From contig NZ_JAURWM010000251.1 in assembly GCF_030654915.1 (NCBI RefSeq), forward strand, positions 1-47,658: a stretch of DNA of 47,658 bases, written 5' to 3'. This document shows, piece by piece, positions 25,653-34,961 of this stretch. The DNA comes from Phenylobacterium sp. (GTDB lineage Bacteria > Pseudomonadota > Alphaproteobacteria > Caulobacterales > Caulobacteraceae). Positions within the stretch are counted from its first letter, which is position 1; each line of letters begins with the position of its first letter. Below the pieces are notes generated by a model. That model saw only the letters and a program-made list of their open reading frames with translations, searched no databases and was not told where the DNA came from. Position numbers and translations under genes: made by a program.

Positions 25653-26845
25653 GCGGCCGATCCGGCCGCAAGCATCGCCTCGATCTCGGCGGTGGAGTAG
25701 CCGACCTCGGCCAGGATCTCGCGCGTGTGTTGGCCAAGGCTTGGCGCGGCGGGGCGGACCGTGGCGTCGGCGCCTGGGAAGCGGGCCGGAGCGGCGGGGG
25801 AGCGATAGGTGCCGCCCTGTCCGTCCTCGACCTCGATCAGAGCGCCGGCCGCCGCCACCTGCGGGTCGGCGGCGACCTGGGCGGGGGTCTGCACCGGCGC
25901 CCAAACCAGATCGACCTCATCGAGCCGCCGCGCGATCTCGTCGAAGTCCAAGTCTCCGAAGGCCTTGTCGAACTCGGCGACCAGTGTCGGGCTGTTGTCC
26001 TTGCGCAGCCGGCTGGTCAGGAAACGCTCGTCCTCGGGAAGGTCCGGGCGGCCGCAGGCGGCCGAGAGGAGCTGCCAGTCCTTGCTGGCCCCGCGTGGGT
26101 TGATCACGAACCAATGGCCGTCTCGGCTTTTGTAGAAGTTGGCCACCGGGTCGAACGGCGCGCTGCGCGGCCGGTTGGAGGCGAGCTTGCCGAACGCGAG
26201 CTGCACAGCCATGTCGGAGCCCACGGTGTAGACTCCGGTCGCCAGCAGCGAGGTCTGCACCAGCCGCCCGACGCCGGTCTTCTCCCGCTCATAGACCGCC
26301 GCCAGGATCGCGGCGACGGTGGCCAGCGAAGTCGTGTGGTCGCCAACCCCGGTGCGCAGGATGAATGGGTCGGTTCCCTTGGGCGCGTGCATGTGGGCGA
26401 CCCCGGCCCGGGACCAGAAGGCGGTGACGTCGAAACCGGGCTTGGCGGCGTCGGGACCTTCCAGGCCATAGCCGGTCACCACCGCGTAGATCAGCCGGGG
26501 ATTGGCCGCCCTCAGGGTCTCGTCATCCAGGCCCGCGCGCTTCAACGAGGCGGGGCGGACATTGGTGAGGAAGATATCAGCGTCGTTGGCCAGCCGGGTG
26601 AGCGCCTCGCGTCCCTCGGGTTTGGAGGTGTCCAGCACCACGGCCCGCTTGCCGCGATTGTCCAGGCCGAATGTGGGGTTGCCGGAGAGCGCGCTTTTGG
26701 CGTCGCCGAACACGTGCCGCATCGGGTCGCCCTCTGGGCGCTCGACCTTGATCACCTCGGCGCCCCAGTCGGCCATTATGCCGGCCGCGCCGGGCGCGGC
26801 GATGTAGGAGGCGAACTCGACGACTTTCAGACCCTGCAGCAACAC
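25649..26845 (-). CDS. Class III CoA-transferase (CaiB/BaiF family)
   Basis: A 398-residue enzyme that moves CoA between acids through an Asp-linked acyl anhydride. GLKVVEFASYIAAPGAAGIMADWGAEVIKVERPEGDP is the family N-terminus (seen in pieces), DNRGKRAVVLD is the CoA-binding loop, and the Asp in PGFDVTAFW (about residue 157) is the expected nucleophile. Family members act on carnitine, oxalate, bile acids or aromatic acids; substrate here is unknown. GGGAGGA 6 bases before the GTG at 26845 decides the start over the ATG at 26875. The stop overlaps the convergent transglycosylase stop by 4 bases. Confidence 0.93.
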   Translation of the reverse strand: MLLQGLKVVEFASYIAAPGAAGIMADWGAEVIKVERPEGDPMRHVFGDAKSALSGNPTFGLDNRGKRAVVLDTSKPEGREALTRLANDADIFLTNVRPASLKRAGLDDETLRAANPRLIYAVVTGYGLEGPDAAKPGFDVTAFWSRAGVAHMHAPKGTDPFILRTGVGDHTTSLATVAAILAAVYEREKTGVGRLVQTSLLATGVYTVGSDMAVQLAFGKLASNRPRSAPFDPVANFYKSRDGHWFVINPRGASKDWQLLSAACGRPDLPEDERFLTSRLRKDNSPTLVAEFDKAFGDLDFDEIARRLDEVDLVWAPVQTPAQVAADPQVAAAGALIEVEDGQGGTYRSPAAPARFPGADATVRPAAPSLGQHTREILAEVGYSTAEIEAMLAAGSAA

Positions 26846-26908
26846 GCGACGTCCTCCCTTATGGTTGGGAGCCACCTTGCAGGTCGCGGGCTAAGGCCTC
26901 AAGGCTGC

Positions 26909-28714
26909 TCAGGCGACGGAGCGGACGGGCTGCTCGCCGCGCTCGACCGCGATGGCGTCGGCCACGGCGCGGGCGACGGCCGCGACGCTGACCGGTTTGC
27001 GCAGCACCGCATCAGCCCCGGCGTCCACGCATTCCTTGGCTTCGGCCGCGTCTCCGCCGATGACGCAGATGATCGGGACCCGGGCGATGTCGATGTCGAG
27101 GGCGCGGATGGCCGCGATGGCGGCGGGGCCGTCCATGTTCGGCATGCGGCCATCGATCATCAGCAGATCGAATTCGCAGACCTTGGCCAGCTCGACCGCG
27201 CGGCGGCCATCGACGGCGTGGACGACCTGGTGGCCGAGTTGCTCGACCACGGCGCGCAGCATGGCGGCGTTCAGGGCGTCGTCCTCGGCGATCAGCACCC
27301 GCAGGCGGCGATGCATTTCTGGCGTGGCGGCGGCCGGATCGACCGAGAGTTCCTGTTCACGCCGCGGCTGGGCGGCGGGGTCATAGGGGAGTTCCAGCCG
27401 GAAGCAGGACCCGACGCCGAGCGCGCTGTGGGCCAATAGTTCGCCGCCCATCAACCGGGCGAGCTGGCGCGACAGCGACAGACCAAGGCCCGCGCCCGAG
27501 GTGCCGGCGCTGGTGCGGGCGATGCGGTTGAAGGGTTCGAAAGCGCTTTCCAGTTCATCAGCCGTGAGGCCAGGGCCGGTGTCGGCGATCTCGATGGCTA
27601 GCCGGCCCGAGGGGCTGAGTTCGAGGCGCGCTTCGACCCGGCCGCGAACCGTGAACTTCAGGGCGTTGCCAAGCAGGTTGGCGAGAATCTGGCGCACCCG
27701 ATGGGCGTCGGCGACCGTGGCCCCGACGTCCTGGGCGTTGAGGTCTGGCGCGATGTGCAGGGTGAGCTCAAGGCCCTTCGCCCCCGCGTTCGGCCGGTTC
27801 AGCAGAAGCAGATCGCGCATCAGGGCGACGGCGTCGAAGGGGTGAGTGTCGACCTCGAGCCGCCCAGCTTCCGCGGTTTCCGAATCTAGCGTGGTGTTGA
27901 GGACAGCGATCAGGTCGTTGGCGGCGTCGAGAGCGGCTGACAACTGTTCGCGTGAAGGCGCCGAGCGGCCATTGGCGCCGACAGCGGCGGCCAGGACGTG
28001 GGCGACTCCGGTGAGGCCGTTGCGGATCTCGTGGCTCAGCGTGGCCACCAGGTCGGACTTGGATTGGGCCAGGCGGCGCGCCTCCTCCATCTGGCCGGCG
28101 CGTTCGGCGATCAGGGTCTCGCGCTCGGCGGCCAGGGTGAACTGCCGACGCAGAATACGGTTGACGATCAGGGCTAGCGCCAGGGCCAGGGCGATCGCCC
28201 CCCAGGCCAGATTGGCGCTCGCCGCGCTGTCGGGGTGGCGGAAGAGGAAGAAAAGGGGCCCGGCGGCCGCGGCGCTGCCGACGATCAACAGGCTGGGCAG
28301 CCAGGGGGAGGCGAAGAAGATGATCAGAATGGCGCCGGCCACCGCGACCATCATCAGCGGATCGCGCGCCGGCCCCGCGCCATCGGCGAAGGCCGCGATC
28401 TGCGCCACCGCCGCGGCCCAGACAAGCCCGCCGGCCAGGTGAGCCTGACCGCGCTTGGCGATGTCGGCCCTCACGTCAGGGCGCTTGAGCCAGTTGACGA
28501 CCGCGTAGAAGAAACCCCAGGCGAGCGCGAAGATCGCGAAGGTGGCGGTCATCCAGCCGGCGTTGGGGGCATGCGAGCCGGCCCAGACATAGGCCGGCAG
28601 GGTGACCGTGAACACGGCCAGGGCGTAGGGCAGTAAAGCTGTTTGCGTATCAAGGGCTTGCTGGCCGACCGACATCCCGCCACGGGTCTCGGCTTTACGG
28701 GTCTCAACCAACAT
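26909..28714 (-). CDS. Membrane hybrid sensor histidine kinase (HisKA-HATPase-REC)
   Basis: A 601-residue kinase. The first 185 residues hold about six membrane helices (LLPYALAVFTVTLPAYVW, ATFAIFALAWGFFYAVV, LMMVAVAGAILIIFFA and others) and no periplasmic sensor domain, so the membrane part itself may sense. HisKA carries LSHEIRNGLTG (His228), HATPase has NLLGNALKF, DTGPGL and GAGLGLSL, and the receiver has LMIDGRMPNMDG (Asp521) and Lys573. GAGGGA precedes the ATG. It is divergent from a DUF2336 gene, and an Hpt protein that could accept phosphate from the receiver is 2 kb away. Signal and output are unknown. Confidence 0.95.
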   Translation of the reverse strand: MLVETRKAETRGGMSVGQQALDTQTALLPYALAVFTVTLPAYVWAGSHAPNAGWMTATFAIFALAWGFFYAVVNWLKRPDVRADIAKRGQAHLAGGLVWAAAVAQIAAFADGAGPARDPLMMVAVAGAILIIFFASPWLPSLLIVGSAAAAGPLFFLFRHPDSAASANLAWGAIALALALALIVNRILRRQFTLAAERETLIAERAGQMEEARRLAQSKSDLVATLSHEIRNGLTGVAHVLAAAVGANGRSAPSREQLSAALDAANDLIAVLNTTLDSETAEAGRLEVDTHPFDAVALMRDLLLLNRPNAGAKGLELTLHIAPDLNAQDVGATVADAHRVRQILANLLGNALKFTVRGRVEARLELSPSGRLAIEIADTGPGLTADELESAFEPFNRIARTSAGTSGAGLGLSLSRQLARLMGGELLAHSALGVGSCFRLELPYDPAAQPRREQELSVDPAAATPEMHRRLRVLIAEDDALNAAMLRAVVEQLGHQVVHAVDGRRAVELAKVCEFDLLMIDGRMPNMDGPAAIAAIRALDIDIARVPIICVIGGDAAEAKECVDAGADAVLRKPVSVAAVARAVADAIAVERGEQPVRSVA

Positions 28715-28875
28715 GAACAGGTCCCTCGGCGGCAGACGGGGACTCTATCGCGGTAGGGTTGGCGAGTGGTTACGTCCGCTGCGAAATCCACAGGTTTGGC
28801 GGCAATCGTTCATTAAGCTTAACCGTGGAGGATATAGGCTCGGGACCCTCGGTTCCGATTGGGGGCTAGTCTGGA
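28715..28875. promoter_or_regulatory. Divergent promoter region between hybrid kinase and DUF2336 gene
   Basis: These 161 bases separate the two genes. ATTAAGCTTAACC near 28813-28825 contains the palindrome TTAAGCTTAA and a TTAACC half-site, but the spacing does not fit a full CtrA box. It may be part of a promoter. Confidence 0.3.
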
Positions 28876-30024
28876 ATGGCGATCACGCGCTCGGCGCTGA
28901 CCGACGAGGATATCCGTACCTTGGTCAAGGGTGCGACGCCCGACGAACGCGCCGCCGCCGCCCACAAGATCTGCCGCGCTTTCGAGACCACAACGCTGAC
29001 CGACGAGGAGCGCTCGAGCGCGCAGGATATCCTGCGGGTGATGGCGCGGGACGCCGCCGAGCTGGTTCGCCGGGCGCTGGCCGTGACGCTGAAGAGTTCT
29101 CCGCTGGTCCCACGCGATGTGGCCCTGCGCTTGGCGAAGGACATCGACAGCATCGCCCTGCCAATGCTGGAGGCCTCGCCGGCCTTTACCGACGCCGACC
29201 TCGCCGAGATCCTGCGGATAGGCGGGCCGGTGCAGCAGATGGCGATCGCCAAGCGGCCGCGGGTGTCCCAGACCTTGACCAAGGCGTTCGCCGACCATGG
29301 CGGCGAGCCTGGGGTCGAGGCGGTCTGCGCCAATGACAACGCCGACTTCGCCGAGCAGACCCTGCAGGCCATCGTGGCGCGGTTCGAAAACTCGGAGCGC
29401 GTGCTGGCCGCGGTGGCCTATCGCAACGCCCTCCCGCTCTCGGTGACCGAGAAGCTCGTGAGCCTGGTTGGAGATGAGGTGCGCCATCACCTGCTAAATC
29501 ACCACGAGATCTCAGCCGAACTGGCGCTGGCCGTGACTATCGGCGCCCGTGAACGCGCGACCGTCGACCTAGTGGATCAAGCCGGCCGCACCGCCGATGT
29601 GAAGACCTTCGTCCAGCACCTACAAGCCCATGACCGGCTGACCGCCTCGCTGCTCCTACGCGTTCTCGCCCACGGCCATATGACGTTCCTGGAGTGGGGG
29701 CTGTCGGAGTTGGCCAGCGTCCCGCACCACCGCACCTGGCTGATGATCCACGACGCCGGGCCGCTGGGTCTGAAGGCGATCTATGACCGGGCCGGCTTGC
29801 CAGCCCGGCTCTACGGCGCGTTCCGCGCTGGGGTGGATACCTACCATTCGATGGAGTTCGACGGCGGGACCCGAGACCGGGAGCGGTTCCAGGAGCGGAT
29901 GCTGCAACGGTTCCTGACTCAGCCGATCGTGCCCGGCCGCGAGGACATCGACTACCTCCTCGACAAGATGGACAAGATCTCCGAGGCCGCGCGGACGTCG
30001 GTGCGGGCCAGCGCGCGCGCCTAG
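28876..30024 (+). CDS. DUF2336 domain protein (first of two)
   Basis: A 382-residue, fully helical cytosolic protein. Repeating short helices such as SAQDILRVMARDAAELVRRALAVTL and LPMLEASPAFTDADLAEILR look like HEAT-type repeats, and IARRPR-like segments (here MAIAKRPRVS) mark the DUF2336 family, which is largely restricted to alphaproteobacteria and has no established biochemical function that I can cite. It is divergent from the hybrid kinase and has a paralogue at 32.2-33.3 kb; both lie in one signalling cluster. A scaffolding or regulatory role is inference. Confidence 0.85.
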   Translation: MAITRSALTDEDIRTLVKGATPDERAAAAHKICRAFETTTLTDEERSSAQDILRVMARDAAELVRRALAVTLKSSPLVPRDVALRLAKDIDSIALPMLEASPAFTDADLAEILRIGGPVQQMAIAKRPRVSQTLTKAFADHGGEPGVEAVCANDNADFAEQTLQAIVARFENSERVLAAVAYRNALPLSVTEKLVSLVGDEVRHHLLNHHEISAELALAVTIGARERATVDLVDQAGRTADVKTFVQHLQAHDRLTASLLLRVLAHGHMTFLEWGLSELASVPHHRTWLMIHDAGPLGLKAIYDRAGLPARLYGAFRAGVDTYHSMEFDGGTRDRERFQERMLQRFLTQPIVPGREDIDYLLDKMDKISEAARTSVRASARA

Positions 30025-30077
30025 GGTGTCCTTGCGTCATGCTTGCGCCGCCTGGCCGACGCTCGCAAGCTGGCGAC

Positions 30078-30854
30078 ATGAGCCCTTCGCAAGACATCAA
30101 GCCCGCCGCCACCATCCTGCTGCTGCGAGACGCCCCGGCGTTCGAGGTGCTGATGGTCAAGCGTCATCACCAGATCGACTTTGCGTCGGGCGCGCTGGTG
30201 TTTCCGGGTGGCAAGAGCCATGCGGGCGATCACGATCCTGCCTGGGCCGAGCACGCGCTGGGCTGGTCGGGGTTCGACGCCGATCAGCGGGGACTGCGGA
30301 TCGCCGCGATCCGCGAGGTCTTCGAGGAGGCCGGCATTCTGCTTGGTCAGCGCCTGGACGGGTCGGCGATCGGCGGAGAGGCTTGCCCGCTTGATGTTCG
30401 CAAGGCGGTGGACGCCGGAACCGTGGCGTTCCTCGACGTGTTGCGCGACCTTGGCGTGCGCATCGACCTCAACGCCCTGACGGTCTTCGCCCGGTGGATC
30501 ACCCCGCCGTTGACGCCCAAGCGGTTCGACACCTGGTTCTACGTGGCCGATGCGCCGGACGATCAACTCGCCGCCTGCGATGGGCGCGAGACGGTCGACG
30601 CCGAGTGGATCGAGCCCAAGGAGGTGTTGCGGCTGGCCGAGGCTGGCGAGCGCAAGGTGATCTTCCCCACCCGCATGAACGTTCAACTTCTAGCGGAAGC
30701 GTCCAGCGCCCAGGATTGCATCGATCAGGCGAACGCCCGACCGCTCGTCACCGTCGAGCCGCAGATCCGCGACCGGGAGGGGGGCAAGGTGCTCGTGCTG
30801 CCGTCCGACGCCGGCTATGGCGTGGTCGAGGAGCCGCTCGAGCGGGTGATGTAG
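30078..30854 (+). CDS. Nudix hydrolase, NUDT19/NUDT7-like
   Basis: A 258-residue Nudix protein. FPGGK at residues 42-46 and IREVFEEAGIL at 78-88 are the two halves of the Nudix box (REVFEEAG, catalytic Glu83 and Glu84), but about 20 extra residues separate them. Such an insertion is known from the NUDT19/NUDT7 group, acyl-CoA and CoA diphosphatases, so a role in CoA turnover is likely but not shown. The frame opens at 30039; I prefer ATG 30078, where similarity starts. It follows the DUF2336 gene by 53 bases and may be co-transcribed. Confidence 0.87.
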   Translation: MSPSQDIKPAATILLLRDAPAFEVLMVKRHHQIDFASGALVFPGGKSHAGDHDPAWAEHALGWSGFDADQRGLRIAAIREVFEEAGILLGQRLDGSAIGGEACPLDVRKAVDAGTVAFLDVLRDLGVRIDLNALTVFARWITPPLTPKRFDTWFYVADAPDDQLAACDGRETVDAEWIEPKEVLRLAEAGERKVIFPTRMNVQLLAEASSAQDCIDQANARPLVTVEPQIRDREGGKVLVLPSDAGYGVVEEPLERVM

Positions 30855-30858
30855 TTAC

Positions 30859-31329
30859 TCAGGCCGCCGCGGCGACCTTGCGTTCCAGCTCTTCGATCAG
30901 CACGCGGCCGACGGGGTGCTCGTCGGTCTTGATGTCGTCGCGCACGGCGGCCTTGATGCCGTCGATGTGGGCGTCGACCAGCGGCATGGAGACGCTCAGA
31001 CGCTTGTCCTTGTCGTCGATCAGCCGACACAGCGAGGCGCCGATCCGGGTGATCAGCGGAAACTCGTAGGTGGTTCCGAGTCCCTTCAGGTCGTGAGCGC
31101 GCAGATAGAGCGTTTCCATGGTCTCGGCGGTGACCCCTTCGTCGCGGACGCGCTGGCGGGCGGCGTCCAGCTTGACGACTTCGTCGTTCAACCACTGGGC
31201 GAAGTTGCCGGACAGGCTCTTGAGCGCGGCTTCGGCCTTGGCGATCGCGCTTGGGTCAATGGCGCCAAACCGACCGCCGAGCTTCAAACGGAGGCCGGGC
31301 GGCTGGGTGACCGGGTTCTGCTGGCTCAC
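30859..31329 (-). CDS. Stand-alone Hpt (histidine phosphotransfer) protein
   Basis: A 156-residue helical protein whose central part is an Hpt domain. RAHDLKGLGTTYEFPLI holds the phospho-accepting His79 in the AHxLKG motif. Single-domain Hpt proteins shuttle phosphate between hybrid-kinase receivers and response regulators, as ChpT- or ShpA-type steps do in Caulobacter; which, if any, this corresponds to cannot be told from sequence alone. GTG start behind AGGAGAGCG. It is the third gene of a unit with DUF2336 and nadK, and the membrane hybrid kinase is 2.1 kb away. Confidence 0.92.
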   Translation of the reverse strand: MSQQNPVTQPPGLRLKLGGRFGAIDPSAIAKAEAALKSLSGNFAQWLNDEVVKLDAARQRVRDEGVTAETMETLYLRAHDLKGLGTTYEFPLITRIGASLCRLIDDKDKRLSVSMPLVDAHIDGIKAAVRDDIKTDEHPVGRVLIEELERKVAAAA

Positions 31330-31406
31330 AACGCTCTCCTGGAACAGTCGTAGATCAGACTAGAACCCATCCGTTAACAACGAATGGAGCCCATAATTTG
31401 CTGTAT

Positions 31407-32189
31407 TTAAACGGAAAATTGCTCCGCTAGCACGCGTTCCTCAAGGCTGCGGCCGGCGTCGAACAGCATGTGCAGGGCTACATCGCGATTTTCGGCGATG
31501 TGGACCTCCACCACGTCGCGTACCTCGAAATTGTCGGCGACGGCGCTGACCGGCCGCTTGTCAGCCTCCAGAATCTCGAAGGTCACGCGGGCGGTGTGAG
31601 CGAGCAGGGCGCCGCGCCAACGACGGGGGCGGAAGGCGCTGATCGGGGTCAGGGCCAGCACCTTGGCGTCCAGCGGGATGATCGGACCGTGGGCCGACAG
31701 GTTGTAGGCGGTCGAGCCGGCCGGCGTCGCGACCAGGGCGCCGTCGCAGGATAACTCGCCAAGCCGGACCTTGCCGTCGATAGAGATGCGCAGCTTGGCT
31801 GTTTGCCGGGTCTGGCGCAGTAGCGAGACCTCGTTCATCGCGATCGCCCGATGTTCCTGGCCATGGACGTCGATGGCGAACATCGACAGCGGATGAATCA
31901 CGGCGCGCTCGGCGGCGTTGATCCGCTCCAGCAGCCCGTCCTCGCAGTACTCGTTCATCAGGAAGCCGACCGAGCCGCGGTTCATGCCGTAGATTGGCCG
32001 CTCGCCGCCCAGGTTTTCGTGCAGCGTCTCGAGCATGAAGCCGTCGCCGCCCAGGGCGACGATGACCTGGGCTGTATCCAGGCTGGCTTGGCCATAGCGA
32101 GCGATCAGCGCGTCCTTGGCCTCCAGGGCTTCCGGGCGGTCGCTGGCCACGAAGGCGAGTCGGGTCACAAATGGCTCAGGCTTGAACAT
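31407..32189 (-). CDS. nadK: NAD kinase
   Basis: A 260-residue ATP-NAD kinase, the only route to [13 protein letters not shown] (GGDG at 47-50, with the catalytic Asp49) is the diagnostic motif. MNEVSL is the NE/D motif and [15 protein letters not shown] is the glycine-rich substrate loop. Length and layout match alphaproteobacterial NadK. It lies 33 bases after the DUF2336 gene and 77 bases before the Hpt gene, all on the minus strand, so the three may be one operon. An essential metabolic gene between signalling genes is worth noting but could be coincidence. Confidence 0.95.
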   Translation of the reverse strand: MFKPEPFVTRLAFVASDRPEALEAKDALIARYGQASLDTAQVIVALGGDGFMLETLHENLGGERPIYGMNRGSVGFLMNEYCEDGLLERINAAERAVIHPLSMFAIDVHGQEHRAIAMNEVSLLRQTRQTAKLRISIDGKVRLGELSCDGALVATPAGSTAYNLSAHGPIIPLDAKVLALTPISAFRPRRWRGALLAHTARVTFEILEADKRPVSAVADNFEVRDVVEVHIAENRDVALHMLFDAGRSLEERVLAEQFSV

Positions 32190-32222
32190 AGGCCGGGAGA
32201 AGTCCGTGAAACGCGCGTTCCG

Positions 32223-33332
32223 TCAACCGATCAGCGCATAGCGGAAGGCCGCGCCGGCGACGTCGGGGTCGAAAGGACCAAAAGCGCCGTGCGCGCGGCG
32301 GGCGCCTTCGGAACCGCCGCCGGGCTTTCCGGCGTTCAGATCGCGCACCAGCGCCAGCAGCGTTGGGAACACGCTGCGGTCGATGCCGACCGAGGCGCAG
32401 GCGAGCGCCAGCAATTCTGGATGATCGGAGTTCACGGCGCGCTCCACCTGTTCAGGCTCGAAACGGCCCAGCGTCGCCAGCCCCATGATGAACAGCGAGA
32501 GGTTGCGGTCCTTCAAGGCGCGCAGCAGGTAACCGGGGCTGAGTTGGCCCGACATGTTGAGCTTGGCGACCAGCCGCTGCTCCATTTCATCGCGTTCGCC
32601 GGCCCGGGCCGCGGGAGGGCGGCCTTCAGCATCGACAGGAACGCCGCCGAGCGCCTCCTGCACCGACAGGCCCAGCGCGGCGTCGAGTGCTTCGGCGTCC
32701 AGATTGAACCTGCCTATCAGCGATTGCCGCAGGGCCTGGCCGACCCAGACATAGAGTTCGCGGGCCAGGCCGTCCGAGAGGTCGGGATGGCGGGCCAGCA
32801 CGGACCGCAGCGCCGCGATGCGCTCCGAAGCCCGGACCAGAACCGTGAGTTCCTCGGGGCCGACCTCGGCGGTGTCGTTGCCGGCCAGGGCGGTCAGGAC
32901 CGCCGGTTCGTTCTGCTGAAGGATGGCGGCGACCACAGGCTTGCCGATCATGGGGCGGCGCGCCACCTCGATCTGGTGCTCGATGGTGGCTTCCAGCACC
33001 AGACGGACAAGGTCTTGATCCTTCAACACCGGGCTGCTGGCGATGATCGGGCGGGCGATCTCGATGTCGTCGAGGGCCAGGACGTTGATCAGGGCCGAGG
33101 GGGCCCATACGGCGGCCGAGAGCTTTTCAGAGAGGCGGCGGCGGATGTCCCACTCGGCCTCGACCACCAGGTTCATGAAGATAGAATGCAACTGCGCCTG
33201 GATCGACGCGGAGGCCATCTGGGCGTTGTCGTCGGCGCCGCACAGATCGACGACGGCGAGCAAAAGGCGCTCACGATCGGCTGGCGCACGGCTCCGCGCC
33301 AGATTCAGCAGTGCATCGGTCTTGGCGGTCAC
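32223..33332 (-). CDS. DUF2336 domain protein (second)
   Basis: A 369-residue helical protein of the same family as the one at 28.9-30.0 kb, on the opposite strand. Marks shared with its relative include a leading helix array, EVARRPMIGKPVV and a mid-protein LVRASERIAALRSVLARHPDLS. The C-terminal part (FIMGLATLGRF) continues the helical repeats. GTG start at 33332. It heads a likely operon with nadK and the Hpt gene and is divergent from glycerol kinase. Function unknown. Confidence 0.85.
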   Translation of the reverse strand: MTAKTDALLNLARSRAPADRERLLLAVVDLCGADDNAQMASASIQAQLHSIFMNLVVEAEWDIRRRLSEKLSAAVWAPSALINVLALDDIEIARPIIASSPVLKDQDLVRLVLEATIEHQIEVARRPMIGKPVVAAILQQNEPAVLTALAGNDTAEVGPEELTVLVRASERIAALRSVLARHPDLSDGLARELYVWVGQALRQSLIGRFNLDAEALDAALGLSVQEALGGVPVDAEGRPPAARAGERDEMEQRLVAKLNMSGQLSPGYLLRALKDRNLSLFIMGLATLGRFEPEQVERAVNSDHPELLALACASVGIDRSVFPTLLALVRDLNAGKPGGGSEGARRAHGAFGPFDPDVAGAAFRYALIG

Positions 33333-33461
33333 GCTTAAAGCAGGGTCCCGGCGGTCAGACGCCTAGCTTCGAATCTACGCCTGTCGGATGAAAACATGGT
33401 TACTAGCTGTTGAGCACGCGGCGCAAACCATCGCGAACGCTTGCGGGATAAAGGGCGCGAG

Positions 33462-34961
33462 ATGTCTGAACCGCTGATTTTAGCTCTGGATCAGGGCACG
33501 ACCTCGACCCGGGCGATCCTGTTCGACGCCAAAGGCGCGCCGCTGGCCGACGCCGGACGCCCGCTGGAACAGTTCTATCCACAGGACGGGTGGGTCGAGC
33601 ACGACGCCGAGCAGATCTTCGAAACCTCGGTCGCGGTGATGCGCGAGGCGATCGCCAAGTCGGGCCGCTCGATCGAGGACATCGTCACCATCGGCATCAC
33701 CAACCAGCGCGAGACGGTGGTGATCTGGGACAAGGCGAGCGGCGAGCCGATCTACCGGGCCATCGTCTGGCAGGATCGCCGCACGGCCGCCACTTGCGAG
33801 CGCCTGCGGGCGGCGGGCAAGGAGGGCAGGGTCACCGACATCACCGGCTTGCTGCTCGATCCGTATTTCTCCGGCACCAAGATCGCATGGATCCTCGACA
33901 ATGTGCCGGGCGCCAGGGCGCGGGCCGAGGCCGGCGAATTGCTGGTCGGCACCATGGACTGTTGGGTGATCTGGAAACTGACCGGCGGCGCCTCGCATGT
34001 CACCGACGCCACCAACGCCTCGCGGACCCTGCTGTTCGACCTGACGGCCCAGGCCTGGTCGGCGGAGATGCTGGAGATGTTGAACGTCCCCGGCGTGCTG
34101 ATGCCCCGGGTTCTGGACTGCGCTGATGCGTTTGGCGTGACCGAGCCTGATCTGCTGGGCCGGGGGATCCCGATCTGCGGTGTCGCCGGGGACCAGCAGG
34201 CCGCGTTGATGGGGCAGGGCTGCATTCGGGCCGGCGAAATGAAGGCGACGTATGGCACGGGCTGCTTCCTACTGGTCAACACTGGCGAGCACCTGGCGCC
34301 GTCACGCTCGAGGTTGCTGACGACAGTCGCCGCGCGCCTGAATGGCCGCGCGACCTATGCGTTGGAGGGCTCGATCTTCATCGCCGGGGCGGCGCTGCAG
34401 TGGGTGAACGAGGGGCTCAACGTCGAGGGCGGCGGCGCGGGCGTCGAGAAACTGGCCCAGAGCGCCAAGGACGATCACGGGGTGGTGCTGGTGCCGGCCT
34501 TCACCGGCCTGGGCGCGCCCTGGTGGGACGCCAATGCGCGCGGCGCGATCTTCGGCATGACGCGCGACACCGGCCTGGCCGAGATCGCCCATGCCGCATT
34601 CGACGCCTGCGCCTTGCAGACGCGCGATCTGATTGAGGCGATGCGCGCCGATGCGCCCGGCGCTTTTGGTCGCGGCGTGGAACTGCGGATCGATGGGGGC
34701 ATGTCGCGCAGCGTCTGGTTCAGCCAGCGACTGGCCGATCTGACCGGCGTGGCGGTGGGCCGGGCCACCTATCTGGAGACGACGGCGCTCGGCGCGGCCC
34801 TGTTCGCCGGGATTGGCGCGGGGCTCTACGCCAACGCCGAGGAGGCGGTCCGCGCGCGGCCCACGACGGAGCGGTTCGAGCCCTCGCCGAGCACACATAG
34901 CCGCGAGGCGGCCTATGCGCGCTGGCTGGACGCCGTGGCCCGGGTGCGGACCGAGACCTAG
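33462..34961 (+). CDS. glpK: Glycerol kinase
   Basis: A 499-residue FGGY-family kinase converting glycerol and ATP to glycerol 3-phosphate. LALDQGTTSTRAILFD is the N-terminal ATPase motif, YGTGCFLLVNTG the central signature, and LRIDGGMSRSVWFSQRLADLTG the C-terminal FGGY motif. VWQDRRTA and DPYFSGTK are typical of GlpK. The frame opens earlier at 33441, but AAGGGCGCGAG precedes ATG 33462. No glpD, glpF or glpR is adjacent, so regulation of the pathway cannot be read. Its stop overlaps that of the convergent PEP-CTERM gene by 3-4 bases. Confidence 0.97.
   Translation: MSEPLILALDQGTTSTRAILFDAKGAPLADAGRPLEQFYPQDGWVEHDAEQIFETSVAVMREAIAKSGRSIEDIVTIGITNQRETVVIWDKASGEPIYRAIVWQDRRTAATCERLRAAGKEGRVTDITGLLLDPYFSGTKIAWILDNVPGARARAEAGELLVGTMDCWVIWKLTGGASHVTDATNASRTLLFDLTAQAWSAEMLEMLNVPGVLMPRVLDCADAFGVTEPDLLGRGIPICGVAGDQQAALMGQGCIRAGEMKATYGTGCFLLVNTGEHLAPSRSRLLTTVAARLNGRATYALEGSIFIAGAALQWVNEGLNVEGGGAGVEKLAQSAKDDHGVVLVPAFTGLGAPWWDANARGAIFGMTRDTGLAEIAHAAFDACALQTRDLIEAMRADAPGAFGRGVELRIDGGMSRSVWFSQRLADLTGVAVGRATYLETTALGAALFAGIGAGLYANAEEAVRARPTTERFEPSPSTHSREAAYARWLDAVARVRTET

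Noticed and set aside
25727..27439. 570-codon open frame on the plus strand
   Set aside because: Spans the antisense of two real genes (CoA-transferase and hybrid kinase); composition typical of a GC-rich shadow frame.
28809..28826. Possible CtrA site before the first DUF2336 gene
   Set aside because: TTAACC half-site is present, but the partner half-site is one base off the required spacing.
31851..33338. 495-codon open frame on the plus strand
   Set aside because: Antisense to nadK and the second DUF2336 gene.
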